The notes below the pieces were generated by a model that was not told the DNA's origin, did not search any database, and saw nothing but the letters and a program-made list of their open reading frames with translations. Of a DNA stretch of 41,771 nt, positions 33,135 to 41,771 are shown in pieces; within the stretch, counting starts at the first letter, position 1, and every line of letters begins with the position of its first letter. This DNA is from Gammaproteobacteria bacterium (GTDB lineage: Bacteria; Pseudomonadota; Gammaproteobacteria; JAUHZG01), in the NCBI GenBank assembly GCA_030425845.1, contig JAUHZG010000004.1, positions 1 through 41,771 on the forward strand, in the 5' to 3' direction. The translations under genes and the position numbers were made by a program.

Positions 33135-36062
33135 TTAGGCTGCGGGCGCAGCGGGTGCAAAGGTGACGGGCTCATCGTCGTCCCCGGAATTACCGACATC
33201 GGGATCACCGCTAGCAGCATCAGAGGCTAGCCTCTGCTTGTAATCTTGCGCCAAGAGACTAAGAGCGCACACATCGGCTAGTGTCCGATCAACATCTAAA
33301 TTTTTGGTGTCTTGACCCAGTCCTTTAAGACACTGCTCGATGGTATGAGGCTGTATTTTCGCAGAGGCAGGTGCACTTGCGGCGTTTTGTGCACTTTCAT
33401 CTGGCAAGCCACCCGCTACCTCAACCTCAGCAACAGCCAACTCGGGGGCAGCACCTGCTCCATGAGCCTCTTTAGATGATCCATCTGATGCAGAAGTCAT
33501 CTCGTAAATAGCACGCCAACTTTGCGCTCGATGTGATTCGCGTGTTCGCACGCTTTGACGAAGAAGCTTTTTCACGTAAAGCCACATTCGGCGAATACAC
33601 TCATACAAACCACTGTGTTCTTTGCGCACCCGTAATATGACTGCTTGGCGTGGCAAGCTACGTTTAAGGAGCTGATCAAACAGCTCAACTGCTTGTCTTC
33701 TTTCTGCCGATTGCTCACCAGGGTAAGCACCAAGCATCATCTCTGCATAATCACGAATATGGCACAATGATCGATTGTAGTGATAGCATCCCCAGAGTAA
33801 TTCTTTATTTTCGTTTGCTTCGGTGGAGCTCACACTCTTCTGGGCTGCCACTCTAATTTTCTTTTGCAACTTCTCTCCATGAGCCTCCAAGTCCCCAAAG
33901 CGCTTACTAAAAAAAGCGCCTTTGTTTTTGGGATCGCGAACAAAGGATTCTAAGACTGTTGTCTGTAGGCAAGACGTGATTTTTTGACAATAAAGCTCAT
34001 AGTTCTTATTTAAATAGTCTTCACGTTTACTCTTGAACTCGCTCACTAAACTAGTAAGCCGAGTTAAATTTTCATCGATAGACTGACAGGCCTCTTGAGC
34101 ACCTTGGGTCTCATCATTGATTAACCCCTTTTGTGACAGCAATGCGCTATGCACTGCCCTGACTAGCTTAATCAAGCGCTCAGCATGGGTACGGACATCT
34201 GCGGGTATATCATCAGTAAGCTCAACGGTGAGTTTCTCGGACGGAGTTAGTAACTCACCACACAAAGCATTCACGTGTTCACTAGGCTCATACTCCTGTT
34301 CTGCATCTTCAATAGCAGTAAGCTCTTCATTTATACTAAGCATCGTCCACTCTTCATCGCGTACTATCTGTGAGGGGTCGGCCAGTCTTGCCTCTAGCGC
34401 CTGCTGAAAGCGCAAATTCAACGCTGCAAGCAATAATTCTGCTCTAACTAGATGCCGCCGTCCCTGCTTAAGTGAACCGGTATCAAGACGTTGCTTAAGC
34501 TCGCTTATTCGTTCTCGACAAGCTTCATACGCCTGTAAACATTCCTCAACAGGTGCGACCTCTTCAATCGCCAAATCATAATGCAACCATGCCAGTGGCA
34601 ACTCGCGGTTTTGTAACCACCCGATAAATGTCTCTACCCGTTCAGCTGAATTAGCCCCTATCTCACAATGTTCGCACAAAAAGTAAGGCGACTCGCCAGA
34701 ATCGGCAGGTACAACCAACCGACTTCTTTCGTAGATCACTATCCCAGTGTCGAAGGTTACATTTCCTTCTCTCCCTTCAGGAGGAGGAGCAATAAAAACA
34801 AGCTTGTAGCTTGATTCTAAGAAAACATTATCATCCTCTTGTTTGATAACAGTAAACTGTCCACCAGGTGCATCAGGATGGATATATTCTTGTTTAGAAA
34901 AAGTCCTTCGTAGCAGAACATCCACAGGCAGACCTTTGCTGTCTCGTTCTATTATTCTACGTGTACGTAAGTTTTCTAACAGCGTAAAAAGCAACGCAGA
35001 ACTATACTGGACATAAGCACGTGCGATCCTCTTATAAATGTCGGTCGCCTCTTCTGGTCCTTGCCCACTATTCCATGCTGCAGAAAAGCCTATGCCTCTT
35101 CTATCCAGATCCGCCTTTAACTTCGAGATAGCGCTAGCATCTGGGTCCTCATGGTCCTGGGGGTAATAACGATAATATGCGCCTTGCGGATTTACCGCTG
35201 CCGTACCCGCTTTGCCCCTTGTCTCAACACCTAGCTGACTTACTGTTTCCAGTGTCTTTACCAGGTGTGGAACAGAGGCGTTCTCTGGTAAGTGCTGTTT
35301 ATGCCAGCCGGCCCTCTGCCCTAATACCCAAGGCGAAAGTGCTTCTGGATTTTCAAGCATAGCAACAAATCCGTGCAAGTATGCCTGGTCATCAGATGAG
35401 ATCTTACATGAAGTAACCGAAAAATAAGGCTCTCCTTCTGCTGTGTATTTAAGCGCAGCCACTTCCTCAACAAAAACAGGGACGTCCTCTGATTGAACTA
35501 CTCCCACTTCCTCGCGAGAGCGTCTTTCAAAAGTAAAGGAATAACGACAACGAATGGTGATTTCACCATTTGCTTTCTCAATAATCGCTTTCTGAGGAGT
35601 ATGGCCCTCAACAGCAGTAAATCGTGGATTAAGCTTGATAAATAATTGCGTTGCGGCTGCGCTTTCTTCGGCAACCGTATAAGCTACCGCATGAAGCATA
35701 TCTGCCAATTGTGCCGCTGAAGCTTGGTTGTAAGCGCTTTTCAAACGATCGATATCATCATCGCTAAGTGTTAACTCACCCTTTTCGTCAACTAAAGTTT
35801 CGCTATAGACCAAGCGTCGTTCAAGATCTCTGTCAAGCTGTGACGACTCTTCATCATCATCCCCTACGGCAAGGCTAGGATCCCCTCCTGTCACTCTAGT
35901 CACACAAGCGCCAACGCTCGGCTCGAAGATGGCCCTTGCGGTACGAGAGGGAAATGTATTATTCCTCTTGTCGTCTTCAGCCAACTTGAGTTCACCTGGC
36001 AATAGATGAACCCGGTGAATCCCAACTAATAGCCCGGGTAAATTCACGCTAACAGAAAACAT
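33135..36062 (-). CDS. Large protein of unknown function with duplicated domain
   Basis: A 975-aa soluble protein that I do not recognise, with no signal peptide and no membrane helix. Two related segments are visible: about 160-250 and 410-495. Both hold a beta-type Y-x-[FL]-x-F stretch, then PYF-x4-C-x-I, eleven residues to a Phe, and LxN...L..W (PYFSVTSCKI...FVAMLENPEALSPWVL against PYFLCEHCEI...FIGWLQNRELPLAWLH). Residues 505-720 are helical and charged, likely coiled-coil. The last 110 residues are Ala/Gly/Asp-rich with an acidic end. It interrupts the TCA cluster between sucB and sucC. A secreted effector is one possibility, not shown. Confidence 0.8.
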   Translation of the reverse strand: MFSVSVNLPGLLVGIHRVHLLPGELKLAEDDKRNNTFPSRTARAIFEPSVGACVTRVTGGDPSLAVGDDDEESSQLDRDLERRLVYSETLVDEKGELTLSDDDIDRLKSAYNQASAAQLADMLHAVAYTVAEESAAATQLFIKLNPRFTAVEGHTPQKAIIEKANGEITIRCRYSFTFERRSREEVGVVQSEDVPVFVEEVAALKYTAEGEPYFSVTSCKISSDDQAYLHGFVAMLENPEALSPWVLGQRAGWHKQHLPENASVPHLVKTLETVSQLGVETRGKAGTAAVNPQGAYYRYYPQDHEDPDASAISKLKADLDRRGIGFSAAWNSGQGPEEATDIYKRIARAYVQYSSALLFTLLENLRTRRIIERDSKGLPVDVLLRRTFSKQEYIHPDAPGGQFTVIKQEDDNVFLESSYKLVFIAPPPEGREGNVTFDTGIVIYERSRLVVPADSGESPYFLCEHCEIGANSAERVETFIGWLQNRELPLAWLHYDLAIEEVAPVEECLQAYEACRERISELKQRLDTGSLKQGRRHLVRAELLLAALNLRFQQALEARLADPSQIVRDEEWTMLSINEELTAIEDAEQEYEPSEHVNALCGELLTPSEKLTVELTDDIPADVRTHAERLIKLVRAVHSALLSQKGLINDETQGAQEACQSIDENLTRLTSLVSEFKSKREDYLNKNYELYCQKITSCLQTTVLESFVRDPKNKGAFFSKRFGDLEAHGEKLQKKIRVAAQKSVSSTEANENKELLWGCYHYNRSLCHIRDYAEMMLGAYPGEQSAERRQAVELFDQLLKRSLPRQAVILRVRKEHSGLYECIRRMWLYVKKLLRQSVRTRESHRAQSWRAIYEMTSASDGSSKEAHGAGAAPELAVAEVEVAGGLPDESAQNAASAPASAKIQPHTIEQCLKGLGQDTKNLDVDRTLADVCALSLLAQDYKQRLASDAASGDPDVGNSGDDDEPVTFAPAAPAA

Positions 36063-36342
36063 GATAAGTAAGCCCCAATGAAGATAATGCGTAATTTTAA
36101 TCCATACTTGACCAAAACACCATCACGGATTTTGACTAAGCGCGACAAGAAAAAATATCCATATACTCCATTGATTTTCAAGGAAAAAACGGGGGAGCGA
36201 CACAACAAACGCAGTAGAATTAGGTTAGCGAGCATCAAAAAAGAGCAAAATCAAGACAGGTTTATTGCCGATTTCCAGTGTAACAAAGGACAAATCAGCC
36301 AAGCTTCGTGCTCAAGGGCGGAAAACCGCCCTTTAATCGATC
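36063..36342. other. Intergenic stretch between the 975-aa gene and sucB
   Basis: About 280 bases that should hold the promoter of the 975-aa gene. No sure promoter was identified. The start ATG at 36062 has only a GGGG about ten bases upstream, a weak ribosome site. At the right end is the hairpin described separately. Rightward reading frames here run into sucB antisense and look unreal. Confidence 0.5.
36314..36333 (-). terminator. GC-rich hairpin after sucB
   Basis: AAGGGCGG-AAAA-CCGCCCTT, a perfect 8-base stem, ten bases beyond the sucB stop. It lacks a proper T run on the minus strand, so termination may be partial; it could also protect the mRNA 3' end. Confidence 0.55.
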
Positions 36343-37551
36343 TTACAGATCTAACAACAGTGTAGTCGGATCTTCAAGTAACTTTTTGATGGTCACTAAG
36401 AACTGTACGGACTCTTTACCGTCTACCAGACGGTGATCATAGGTTAATGCCACATACATCATCGGGCGGATCACCACTTCCCCGTTCTCAGCGATAGGTC
36501 GCTGTTGAATGCCATGCATCCCTAAGATAGCCGTTTGTGGTGGGTTAATGATGGGCGTTGCAAACAGTGAACCAAACACCCCACCATTCGTAATACTAAA
36601 CGTACCGCCTGTCATATCTTCCACCGTGATCTTATTGGTACGCGCTTTCTCAGCGAACACTCCAATGCCACGTTCAACATCAGCAAGGCTCATAGTATCA
36701 GTATTTCTAAGAACGGGAACAACCAAGCCGCGCTCCGTTGAAACCGCAATACCAACATCATAATAACCGTGATATACAATCTCATCGCCATCAATACTTG
36801 CATTGACCGCAGGAAAACGCTTCAGCGCTTCAGTGGCAGCTTTGGTAAAGAAAGACATCAAGCCTAGACGGACGCCATGTTTCTTCTCAAACGCCTCTTT
36901 ATACTGTTTGCGAATATCCATGACGGCTTTTAAGTTCACTTCGTTAAATGTGGTTAACAAAGCTGAACTATGCTGTGCATTCAGCAAGCGCTCAGCAACA
37001 CGTGAACGCAAGCGACTCATGGGTACGCGTTTCTCTGTACGCTCCCCAGTAAAGTCAACTGCTCCGACACCAAGTCCAGCACCTTGTTGCGAACCACCCA
37101 GTAAGGCTTTTTCTAGATCGCCCTTCGTGACACGGCCACCTTTACCACTACCCGCGACTGTTGAAGCATCCATGTCATGTTCACCAGCAAAACGTCTGAC
37201 GCTAGGTGAGTGCGCACTATTATCCGCCGCGGCTGTTTGGCTCGCAGCAGGTGCGGGCGCGGGTGCAGGAGTTTCTGCAGCGGCTGGGGCAGGCTTTGCA
37301 GTAGCGACAGCACCGGCTTCAATCATGCCAAGCACGTCTTGCGCCCCTACTGTGTCGCCTTCATTTTTGAGGATTTTGCTGAGCACGCCATCTTCCGTCG
37401 CCGGGACTTCTAGTACGACTTTGTCAGTTTCTAACTCGACTAGGGTTTCATCACGACTTACCGCATCACCGGCTTGCTTATGCCAAGTAAGTACCGTAGC
37501 ATCCGCCACTGATTCAGGTAAGACTGGACATTTAATTTCAGCGTCACTCAT
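36343..37551 (-). CDS. sucB: 2-oxoglutarate dehydrogenase E2 (succinyltransferase) SucB
   Basis: Dihydrolipoyllysine succinyltransferase core (402 aa). One lipoyl domain with Lys44 in [13 protein letters not shown]; an Ala/Pro linker (about 87-112); a peripheral-subunit-binding domain with [16 protein letters not shown]; then the catalytic domain ending with [15 protein letters not shown], carrying the active-site His and Asp. ATG at 37551 follows AAAGGTGA; an in-frame GTG at 37563 is less well placed. It follows sucA by about 80 bases containing a repeat. Confidence 0.97.
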   Translation of the reverse strand: MSDAEIKCPVLPESVADATVLTWHKQAGDAVSRDETLVELETDKVVLEVPATEDGVLSKILKNEGDTVGAQDVLGMIEAGAVATAKPAPAAAETPAPAPAPAASQTAAADNSAHSPSVRRFAGEHDMDASTVAGSGKGGRVTKGDLEKALLGGSQQGAGLGVGAVDFTGERTEKRVPMSRLRSRVAERLLNAQHSSALLTTFNEVNLKAVMDIRKQYKEAFEKKHGVRLGLMSFFTKAATEALKRFPAVNASIDGDEIVYHGYYDVGIAVSTERGLVVPVLRNTDTMSLADVERGIGVFAEKARTNKITVEDMTGGTFSITNGGVFGSLFATPIINPPQTAILGMHGIQQRPIAENGEVVIRPMMYVALTYDHRLVDGKESVQFLVTIKKLLEDPTTLLLDL

Positions 37552-37594
37552 TGTTTCATTCACCTTTCGTTAACTAAATTCGTTTCTCTTTGGT

Positions 37595-37618
37595 GGATCA
37601 CGCGCTTTGCACTAATCC
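37595..37618. repeat. REP-like palindrome, family A, copy 3 (between sucA and sucB)
   Basis: GGATCACGCGCTTTGCACTAATCC, the inverted form of the family, with flanks GGT and ACC that extend the stem. It sits in the about 80-base gap between sucA and sucB, so it would form a hairpin within their common mRNA. Confidence 0.85.
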
Positions 37619-37632
37619 ACCCTGCTTACTTA

Positions 37633-40461
37633 CTATGCTAGCCCCAGCGCTTCATCCACCAGCTTAATTTGCTGCTGCTGATGAACCGCAGCATAACCTG
37701 CCGCCGGTGAGGCCGAATCGGCGCGCCCTGCAAACACTAATTCTTGTCCTTTACCCAAGCATGCCTGTAAGCGATGTCGTGTGCAATACCATGCACCTTG
37801 ATTTTGCGGCTCTTCCTGGCACCATACCACGGTTTTCGCTTTCTTGTACTTCGCTAGTTGGGCTGTAAGTTCTTCTTCTGGGAAAGGATAAAGCTGCTCA
37901 ACGCGCACAATCACGACATTCTTCATCGCTTGCGCGTCACGTTTGTTGAGTAAGTCATAGTAAACTTTACCCGAGCACACAACTACGCGCTCAACCGCCG
38001 AAGCTTTTAAGCTTTCATCAATCTCTGGGATCACACGATGAAAGTGTCCCTCATGCAAATCGGTTAAGGGAGACACCGCTTGTTTGTGACGTAATAAACT
38101 CTTAGGCGACATCACGATAAGTGGTTTGCGTAGCTTTTGCTTCATTTGCCGTCGTAATAAATGGAAAATCTGCGCTGGCGTCGTTGGCATGCACACGACC
38201 ATGTTTTGTTGTGCGCACAACTGCAAGTAACGCTCTAAGCGTGCCGACGAGTGCTCTGGCCCCATCCCTTCATAGCCATGAGGTAACAACATCGTCAAAC
38301 CACAGGCTCGTCCCCACTTTTGTTCACCTGAACTGATAAACTGATCGATCACGACTTGCGCGCCATTGGCAAAATCACCGAATTGCGCTTCCCAAATCAC
38401 AAACGTGTTTGGCATTGTCGTTGCATACCCGTATTCAAATGCAAGTACGGCTTCTTCAGATAGCACTGAATCATATATATGGAACTTGCCCTGAGTCTCA
38501 CTGATCTCTTGGAGAGGGATCCAGTCTTGTCGTGTTTGTTGATCGTACATGATGGCATGACGATGCGCGAAAGTACCCCGCCCTACATCTTGTCCCACTA
38601 AACGTACAGCAAAACCTTCATCCACCAAACTTGCGTAGGCAAGCGTCTCAGCAAAACCCCAATTCATCTCATGTGAACGATTGCCCATGGCCACGCGATT
38701 GGCGATCTCTTTGGCGACAATCTTGGAAAGCTTAAATCCATCCGGCGTAGCCGTAATGGTCTTGACATATTTAGCAATATTTTCTTCACTGATCGTGGTG
38801 TCAACCGGCTCATCAAGCGAGCCGTCTAAGTAGGGTGTCCAATCCACCGAAAACTCATCGGACTTCTTGCCGATCACAGACGGTACTGCTCGCGTAACCG
38901 GCTTACCGGCGTCCAAACTGTCACGGTAATGATTCACTTTGGCATCGTAGGTCGCTTTGTCTATGACCCCTTCGGCAATAAGTTTATCTGCATATAAATT
39001 AGTCGGTGACTTGTGTTTGCGAATTGCTTGGTACATCAACGGCTGCGTAATAGTTGGATCATCCGCTTCGTTGTGCCCTTGCTTACGATAGCACACTAAG
39101 TCAATTACCACGTCTTTACCAAACTTTTGTCGATACTCAGTGGCCACACGCGCCACCAACGCAACCGCATCGGGATCATCTCCATTGACGTGGAACACTG
39201 GCGCTAAAATCATTTTTGCCACATCAGTGCAATAATGTGTAGAACGCGTATCTAGGTGATTACTCGTGGTAAAACCGACTTGGTTATTAATCACAATGTG
39301 AATTGTCCCCTGCGTACCAAAGCCGCGCGTTTGCGACAAAGTAAAGGTCTCCATCACCACGCCTTGTCCGATGAACGCCGAATCCCCGTGAATAGCTACC
39401 GGCAATACTTTTTCTGCTGTTCGGCGTCTGTCTTGTCTGGCACGTACCGAGCCTTCGACTACAGGACTGACAATCTCTAAATGCGAAGGATTAAATGCTA
39501 ACACCAAGTGCGTGTTACCTGTCTTGGTCTCTATATCAGATGAGAATCCTAAGTGATATTTCACATCGCCCGAGCGAGGGTTGTGAATATGCTTGCCTTC
39601 AAACTCGTCAAACAACTCAGTGGGTAGTTTACCTAAAACGTTCACCAGTACATTAATACGGCCTCGATGCGCCATCCCCATAATCACTTCACGCACCCCT
39701 AGCGCACCGGAGGTTTCAATCATTTCATTGAGCAATGGAATAAGACTCTCCCCCCCCTCTAAGCTAAAGCGCTTTTGCCCAACGTACTTGTTATTAAGAA
39801 ACCTCTCAATGCCCTCTGCCGCAACTAATTTATCTAAGATCACTTCTTGTTCTTCTTTAGAGAATCTAGGTTGTGAACGATGACGCTCAAATTGCGCTTG
39901 CACCCATTCTCTCTCTTCAATATTGCGAATGAAGTCACTTTCAATACCAATATTGCCAGAATAGGTCGCATTTAATGCGGCAATAATTTCCTTGAGTGGC
40001 GCCTTATCAATACCGGCGAAACTACCCGCACTGAACTCAGTCTCTAGATCCGCCTCTGTTAATCCGTGGTAATGAAAATCAAGTTCAGGAATTTCACGTG
40101 GCTCTTGTAGGCCTAAAGGATCGAGGTTAGCGCGCATGTGGCCACTACGACGATACGCTTGCACCAAGTGAATTACCGCCTCTTGCTTATGCTCATGTGC
40201 CATCGAAGATGGCACTGCCGCCCGTGCGCGTGTTGTTGTGCCAAGCTGGTAAAAGTAGTCTCTGATAGCCGCATGAGACACATCTTGTGTATTGCTATCA
40301 AATCCGTTGACCTTAGGTAAACCCGAAAAGACATTGCGCCAATCCTCACTCACCGAGCGGGGATCAGCAAGATAGTCTTCATATAACTCATCCACATAAC
40401 CTGCACTTCCTCCATCCAGCGGCGAAGTCGCTATCATCTCTTCATTTTTAGGATCGTTCAT
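37633..40461 (-). CDS. sucA: 2-oxoglutarate dehydrogenase E1 SucA
   Basis: Thiamine-dependent E1 component (942 aa; E. coli 933). Family features are the N-terminal GSAGYVDELYEDYLADP segment that docks onto E2, RFSLEGGESLIPLL, MGMAHRGRINVLVNVLGK, HGDSAFIGQGVV, the ThDP/Mg region NNQVGFTTSN and VNGDDPDAV, and EAQFGDFANGAQVVIDQFI. It is 31 bases downstream of sdhB, fitting an sdh-suc operon. Confidence 0.98.
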   Translation of the reverse strand: MNDPKNEEMIATSPLDGGSAGYVDELYEDYLADPRSVSEDWRNVFSGLPKVNGFDSNTQDVSHAAIRDYFYQLGTTTRARAAVPSSMAHEHKQEAVIHLVQAYRRSGHMRANLDPLGLQEPREIPELDFHYHGLTEADLETEFSAGSFAGIDKAPLKEIIAALNATYSGNIGIESDFIRNIEEREWVQAQFERHRSQPRFSKEEQEVILDKLVAAEGIERFLNNKYVGQKRFSLEGGESLIPLLNEMIETSGALGVREVIMGMAHRGRINVLVNVLGKLPTELFDEFEGKHIHNPRSGDVKYHLGFSSDIETKTGNTHLVLAFNPSHLEIVSPVVEGSVRARQDRRRTAEKVLPVAIHGDSAFIGQGVVMETFTLSQTRGFGTQGTIHIVINNQVGFTTSNHLDTRSTHYCTDVAKMILAPVFHVNGDDPDAVALVARVATEYRQKFGKDVVIDLVCYRKQGHNEADDPTITQPLMYQAIRKHKSPTNLYADKLIAEGVIDKATYDAKVNHYRDSLDAGKPVTRAVPSVIGKKSDEFSVDWTPYLDGSLDEPVDTTISEENIAKYVKTITATPDGFKLSKIVAKEIANRVAMGNRSHEMNWGFAETLAYASLVDEGFAVRLVGQDVGRGTFAHRHAIMYDQQTRQDWIPLQEISETQGKFHIYDSVLSEEAVLAFEYGYATTMPNTFVIWEAQFGDFANGAQVVIDQFISSGEQKWGRACGLTMLLPHGYEGMGPEHSSARLERYLQLCAQQNMVVCMPTTPAQIFHLLRRQMKQKLRKPLIVMSPKSLLRHKQAVSPLTDLHEGHFHRVIPEIDESLKASAVERVVVCSGKVYYDLLNKRDAQAMKNVVIVRVEQLYPFPEEELTAQLAKYKKAKTVVWCQEEPQNQGAWYCTRHRLQACLGKGQELVFAGRADSASPAAGYAAVHQQQQIKLVDEALGLA

Positions 40462-40492
40462 TAGCAGGGCTCCCAGTCAGTAGTCTTAAGCT

Positions 40493-41194
40493 TTACACTT
40501 GATCTTTAATCATCGCGTCACGCAATTTCGCAATCGCTTTGGTCGGATTCAAGCCCTTAGGACACACATCCACACAGTTCATGATGGAACGACAACGAAA
40601 CGCGCTAAAGGGATCGGATAAGTTAGCCAAACGCTCACTTGTCGCGGTATCACGAGAATCGACAACAAAACGATAGGCTTGTAGCAGTCCTGATGGCCCC
40701 ACAAACTTATCTGGGTTCCACCAATAGGATGGACAAGACGATGAACAGCAAGCACAAAGAATACATTCATAGAGTCCGTCAAGTTTGGCTCTATCTTCAG
40801 GTGACTGTAAGCGTTCGCGTACAGGCTCTTCGTCATCATTGATAAGAAACGGTTGAACTTTTTCGTACTGTTTATAGAATTGTGTCATATCGACGACTAA
40901 GTCACGCACTACCGGGAACCCTGGCAGTGGCCTTACAATCACAGGCTCTTTTAATGAAGACAACGCTGTAATACACGCTAAGCCATTTTTACCATTGATG
41001 TTCATGCCATCAGAACCACAGACACCTTCGCGACACGAACGACGCACAGACAAACTCGCATCGTAGTGATCTTTTATCACGAGTAAAACATCGAGCAACT
41101 TGACGCACTGATGTTTTTCGATGTCGATATCAAAATCTTGCATGTAAGGCTTTTCATCTTTACTCGGATCGTATCGATAAATTGAAAAACGCAT
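40493..41194 (-). CDS. sdhB: Succinate dehydrogenase iron-sulfur subunit SdhB
   Basis: Electron-transfer subunit (233 aa). The [2Fe-2S] ligands are Cys54, Cys59 and Cys74 with Asp62 (RRSCREGVCGSDG...NGLAC); the [4Fe-4S]/[3Fe-4S] ligands lie in ECILCACCSSSCPSYWW and FRCRSIMNCVDVCPKGLNP. It follows sdhA by 26 bases and precedes sucA. Confidence 0.98.
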   Translation of the reverse strand: MRFSIYRYDPSKDEKPYMQDFDIDIEKHQCVKLLDVLLVIKDHYDASLSVRRSCREGVCGSDGMNINGKNGLACITALSSLKEPVIVRPLPGFPVVRDLVVDMTQFYKQYEKVQPFLINDDEEPVRERLQSPEDRAKLDGLYECILCACCSSSCPSYWWNPDKFVGPSGLLQAYRFVVDSRDTATSERLANLSDPFSAFRCRSIMNCVDVCPKGLNPTKAIAKLRDAMIKDQV

Positions 41195-41220
41195 AATTTA
41201 ATCCTCTTTACAAAATGCTT

Positions 41221-41771
41221 TTAGCTTTCACGAACCTCTGGTTCCATCGCTTTCATATGTTTAGGTTGCATGTTTACCGCACGTGAACCAGTACGATCCC
41301 CTTCAGCAAAATACAAACTATGTTTCAACCAATTCGCGTCATCACGCTCGGTATAGTCAAAGCGTGAATGCGCCCCTCGACTTTCAACCCGTTCGTTTGC
41401 TAGTACAGCGGTGGAAAGCGCAACTGCCAATAAGTTATCAAGCTCCAATGCCTCTACACGCATAGTATTGAACACTTTACTGGTATCGGTTAACGCAGCG
41501 TGATTCAAGCGTTCTTTTAGCGCTTCAAGCTTTTTCAAACCTTCGGCCATCGACTCGCCAGTGCGGAAGACACCGAAGTCATTTTGCATCACTGTTTGCA
41601 GTTCCGTACGAATATCGGCAACGCTTTCACCCTCTTGCGTACTCTCCCAACGGTTAAGGCGTGCTAACGCTTTATCGAGCGCATCGTTTGCCGCCATTTC
41701 AACACCGATGTTATTGGCATTGACTTCACTTGTGACATGTTTACCACTCGCCCGACCGAAGACGACGATAT
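41221..41771 (-). CDS. sdhA: Succinate dehydrogenase flavoprotein SdhA (3' part only)
   Basis: About 183 C-terminal residues; the gene continues beyond the right edge. The frame is open to the edge and reads VVFGRASGKHV before the first internal Met, so that Met is not the start. Further matches are LDNLLAVALSTAVLANERVESRGAHSRFDY and the end RAVNMQPKHMKAMEP. The part with the covalent FAD histidine is outside the window. Confidence 0.96.
   Translation of the reverse strand, partial: IVVFGRASGKHVTSEVNANNIGVEMAANDALDKALARLNRWESTQEGESVADIRTELQTVMQNDFGVFRTGESMAEGLKKLEALKERLNHAALTDTSKVFNTMRVEALELDNLLAVALSTAVLANERVESRGAHSRFDYTERDDANWLKHSLYFAEGDRTGSRAVNMQPKHMKAMEPEVRES

Noticed and set aside
36078-36365. 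95-codon plus-strand frame upstream of the 975-aa gene
   Set aside because: Lys/Arg-rich composition of AT-rich intergenic DNA, and its end reads into the sucB 3' end antisense; no ribosome site seen.
36803-37573. 256-codon plus-strand frame across sucB
   Set aside because: Antisense shadow of sucB, rich in Ala/Ser/Pro from the reversed linker; no ribosome site.
41221-41697. sdhA start at the internal Met near 41697
   Set aside because: The frame stays open to the window edge with typical SdhA sequence before that Met, so the gene is simply cut by the window.

Overview
The window reads as chromosomal DNA of a flagellated, respiring gammaproteobacterium. The grounds are the gene families themselves: RdgC, SohB, a System I cytochrome c maturation (ccm) cluster, YciO, YciB and BolA proteins close to gamma-proteobacterial versions, and a sdhAB-sucAB...sucCD order known from lineages such as Legionellales. 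The exact genus cannot be fixed from sequence alone. Almost all genes lie on the minus strand in long runs with 4-base ATGA overlaps.

Layout. 1-5922: flagellar rod/hook operon flgB-C-D-E-F-G-H-(I), read leftward from a clear sigma-54 (-24/-12) promoter at 5953-5969; about 50 bases further upstream a near-consensus FliA (sigma-28) promoter points the other way into a gene-poor stretch. 6264-8558: rdgC and an orphan soluble GAF histidine kinase. 8781-15190: ccmABCDEFGHI, including a 53-codon ccmD; a palindromic mobile-looking repeat separates ccmAB from ccmCDEFGHI. 15367-20502: sohB, a small exported protein, an AAA/DUF4143 ATPase with an operator-like palindrome over its promoter, and acs. 20581-24367: accessory stretch with two unrecognised membrane proteins, dps, tRNA-Glu, a small secreted protein and tRNA-Ala, plus a 22-bp-stem terminator and clustered palindromes. 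24463-29951: gltX, a SprT-like metalloprotease, scpB-scpA, and yciO divergent from yciB-bolA. 30121-41771: TCA-cycle genes sdhA(partial)-sdhB-sucA-sucB and sucC-sucD, split by an exported 240-aa protein and a 975-aa protein of unknown function that carries an internal duplication.

Functionally the window combines motility (rod, hook), cytochrome c assembly, acetate activation feeding the TCA cycle (Acs to 2-oxoglutarate dehydrogenase, succinyl-CoA synthetase and succinate dehydrogenase), chromosome condensation (ScpAB) and stress protection (Dps). The most interesting unexplained items are the 975-aa duplicated-domain protein inside the TCA cluster, the orphan sigma-28 promoter, the operator-like palindrome in front of the DUF4143 ATPase, an enlarged hook protein with hook-IN-like modules, and two families of dispersed palindromic repeats placed between operons and even between sucA and sucB. 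No CRISPR array, transposase, integrase or plasmid gene was seen.
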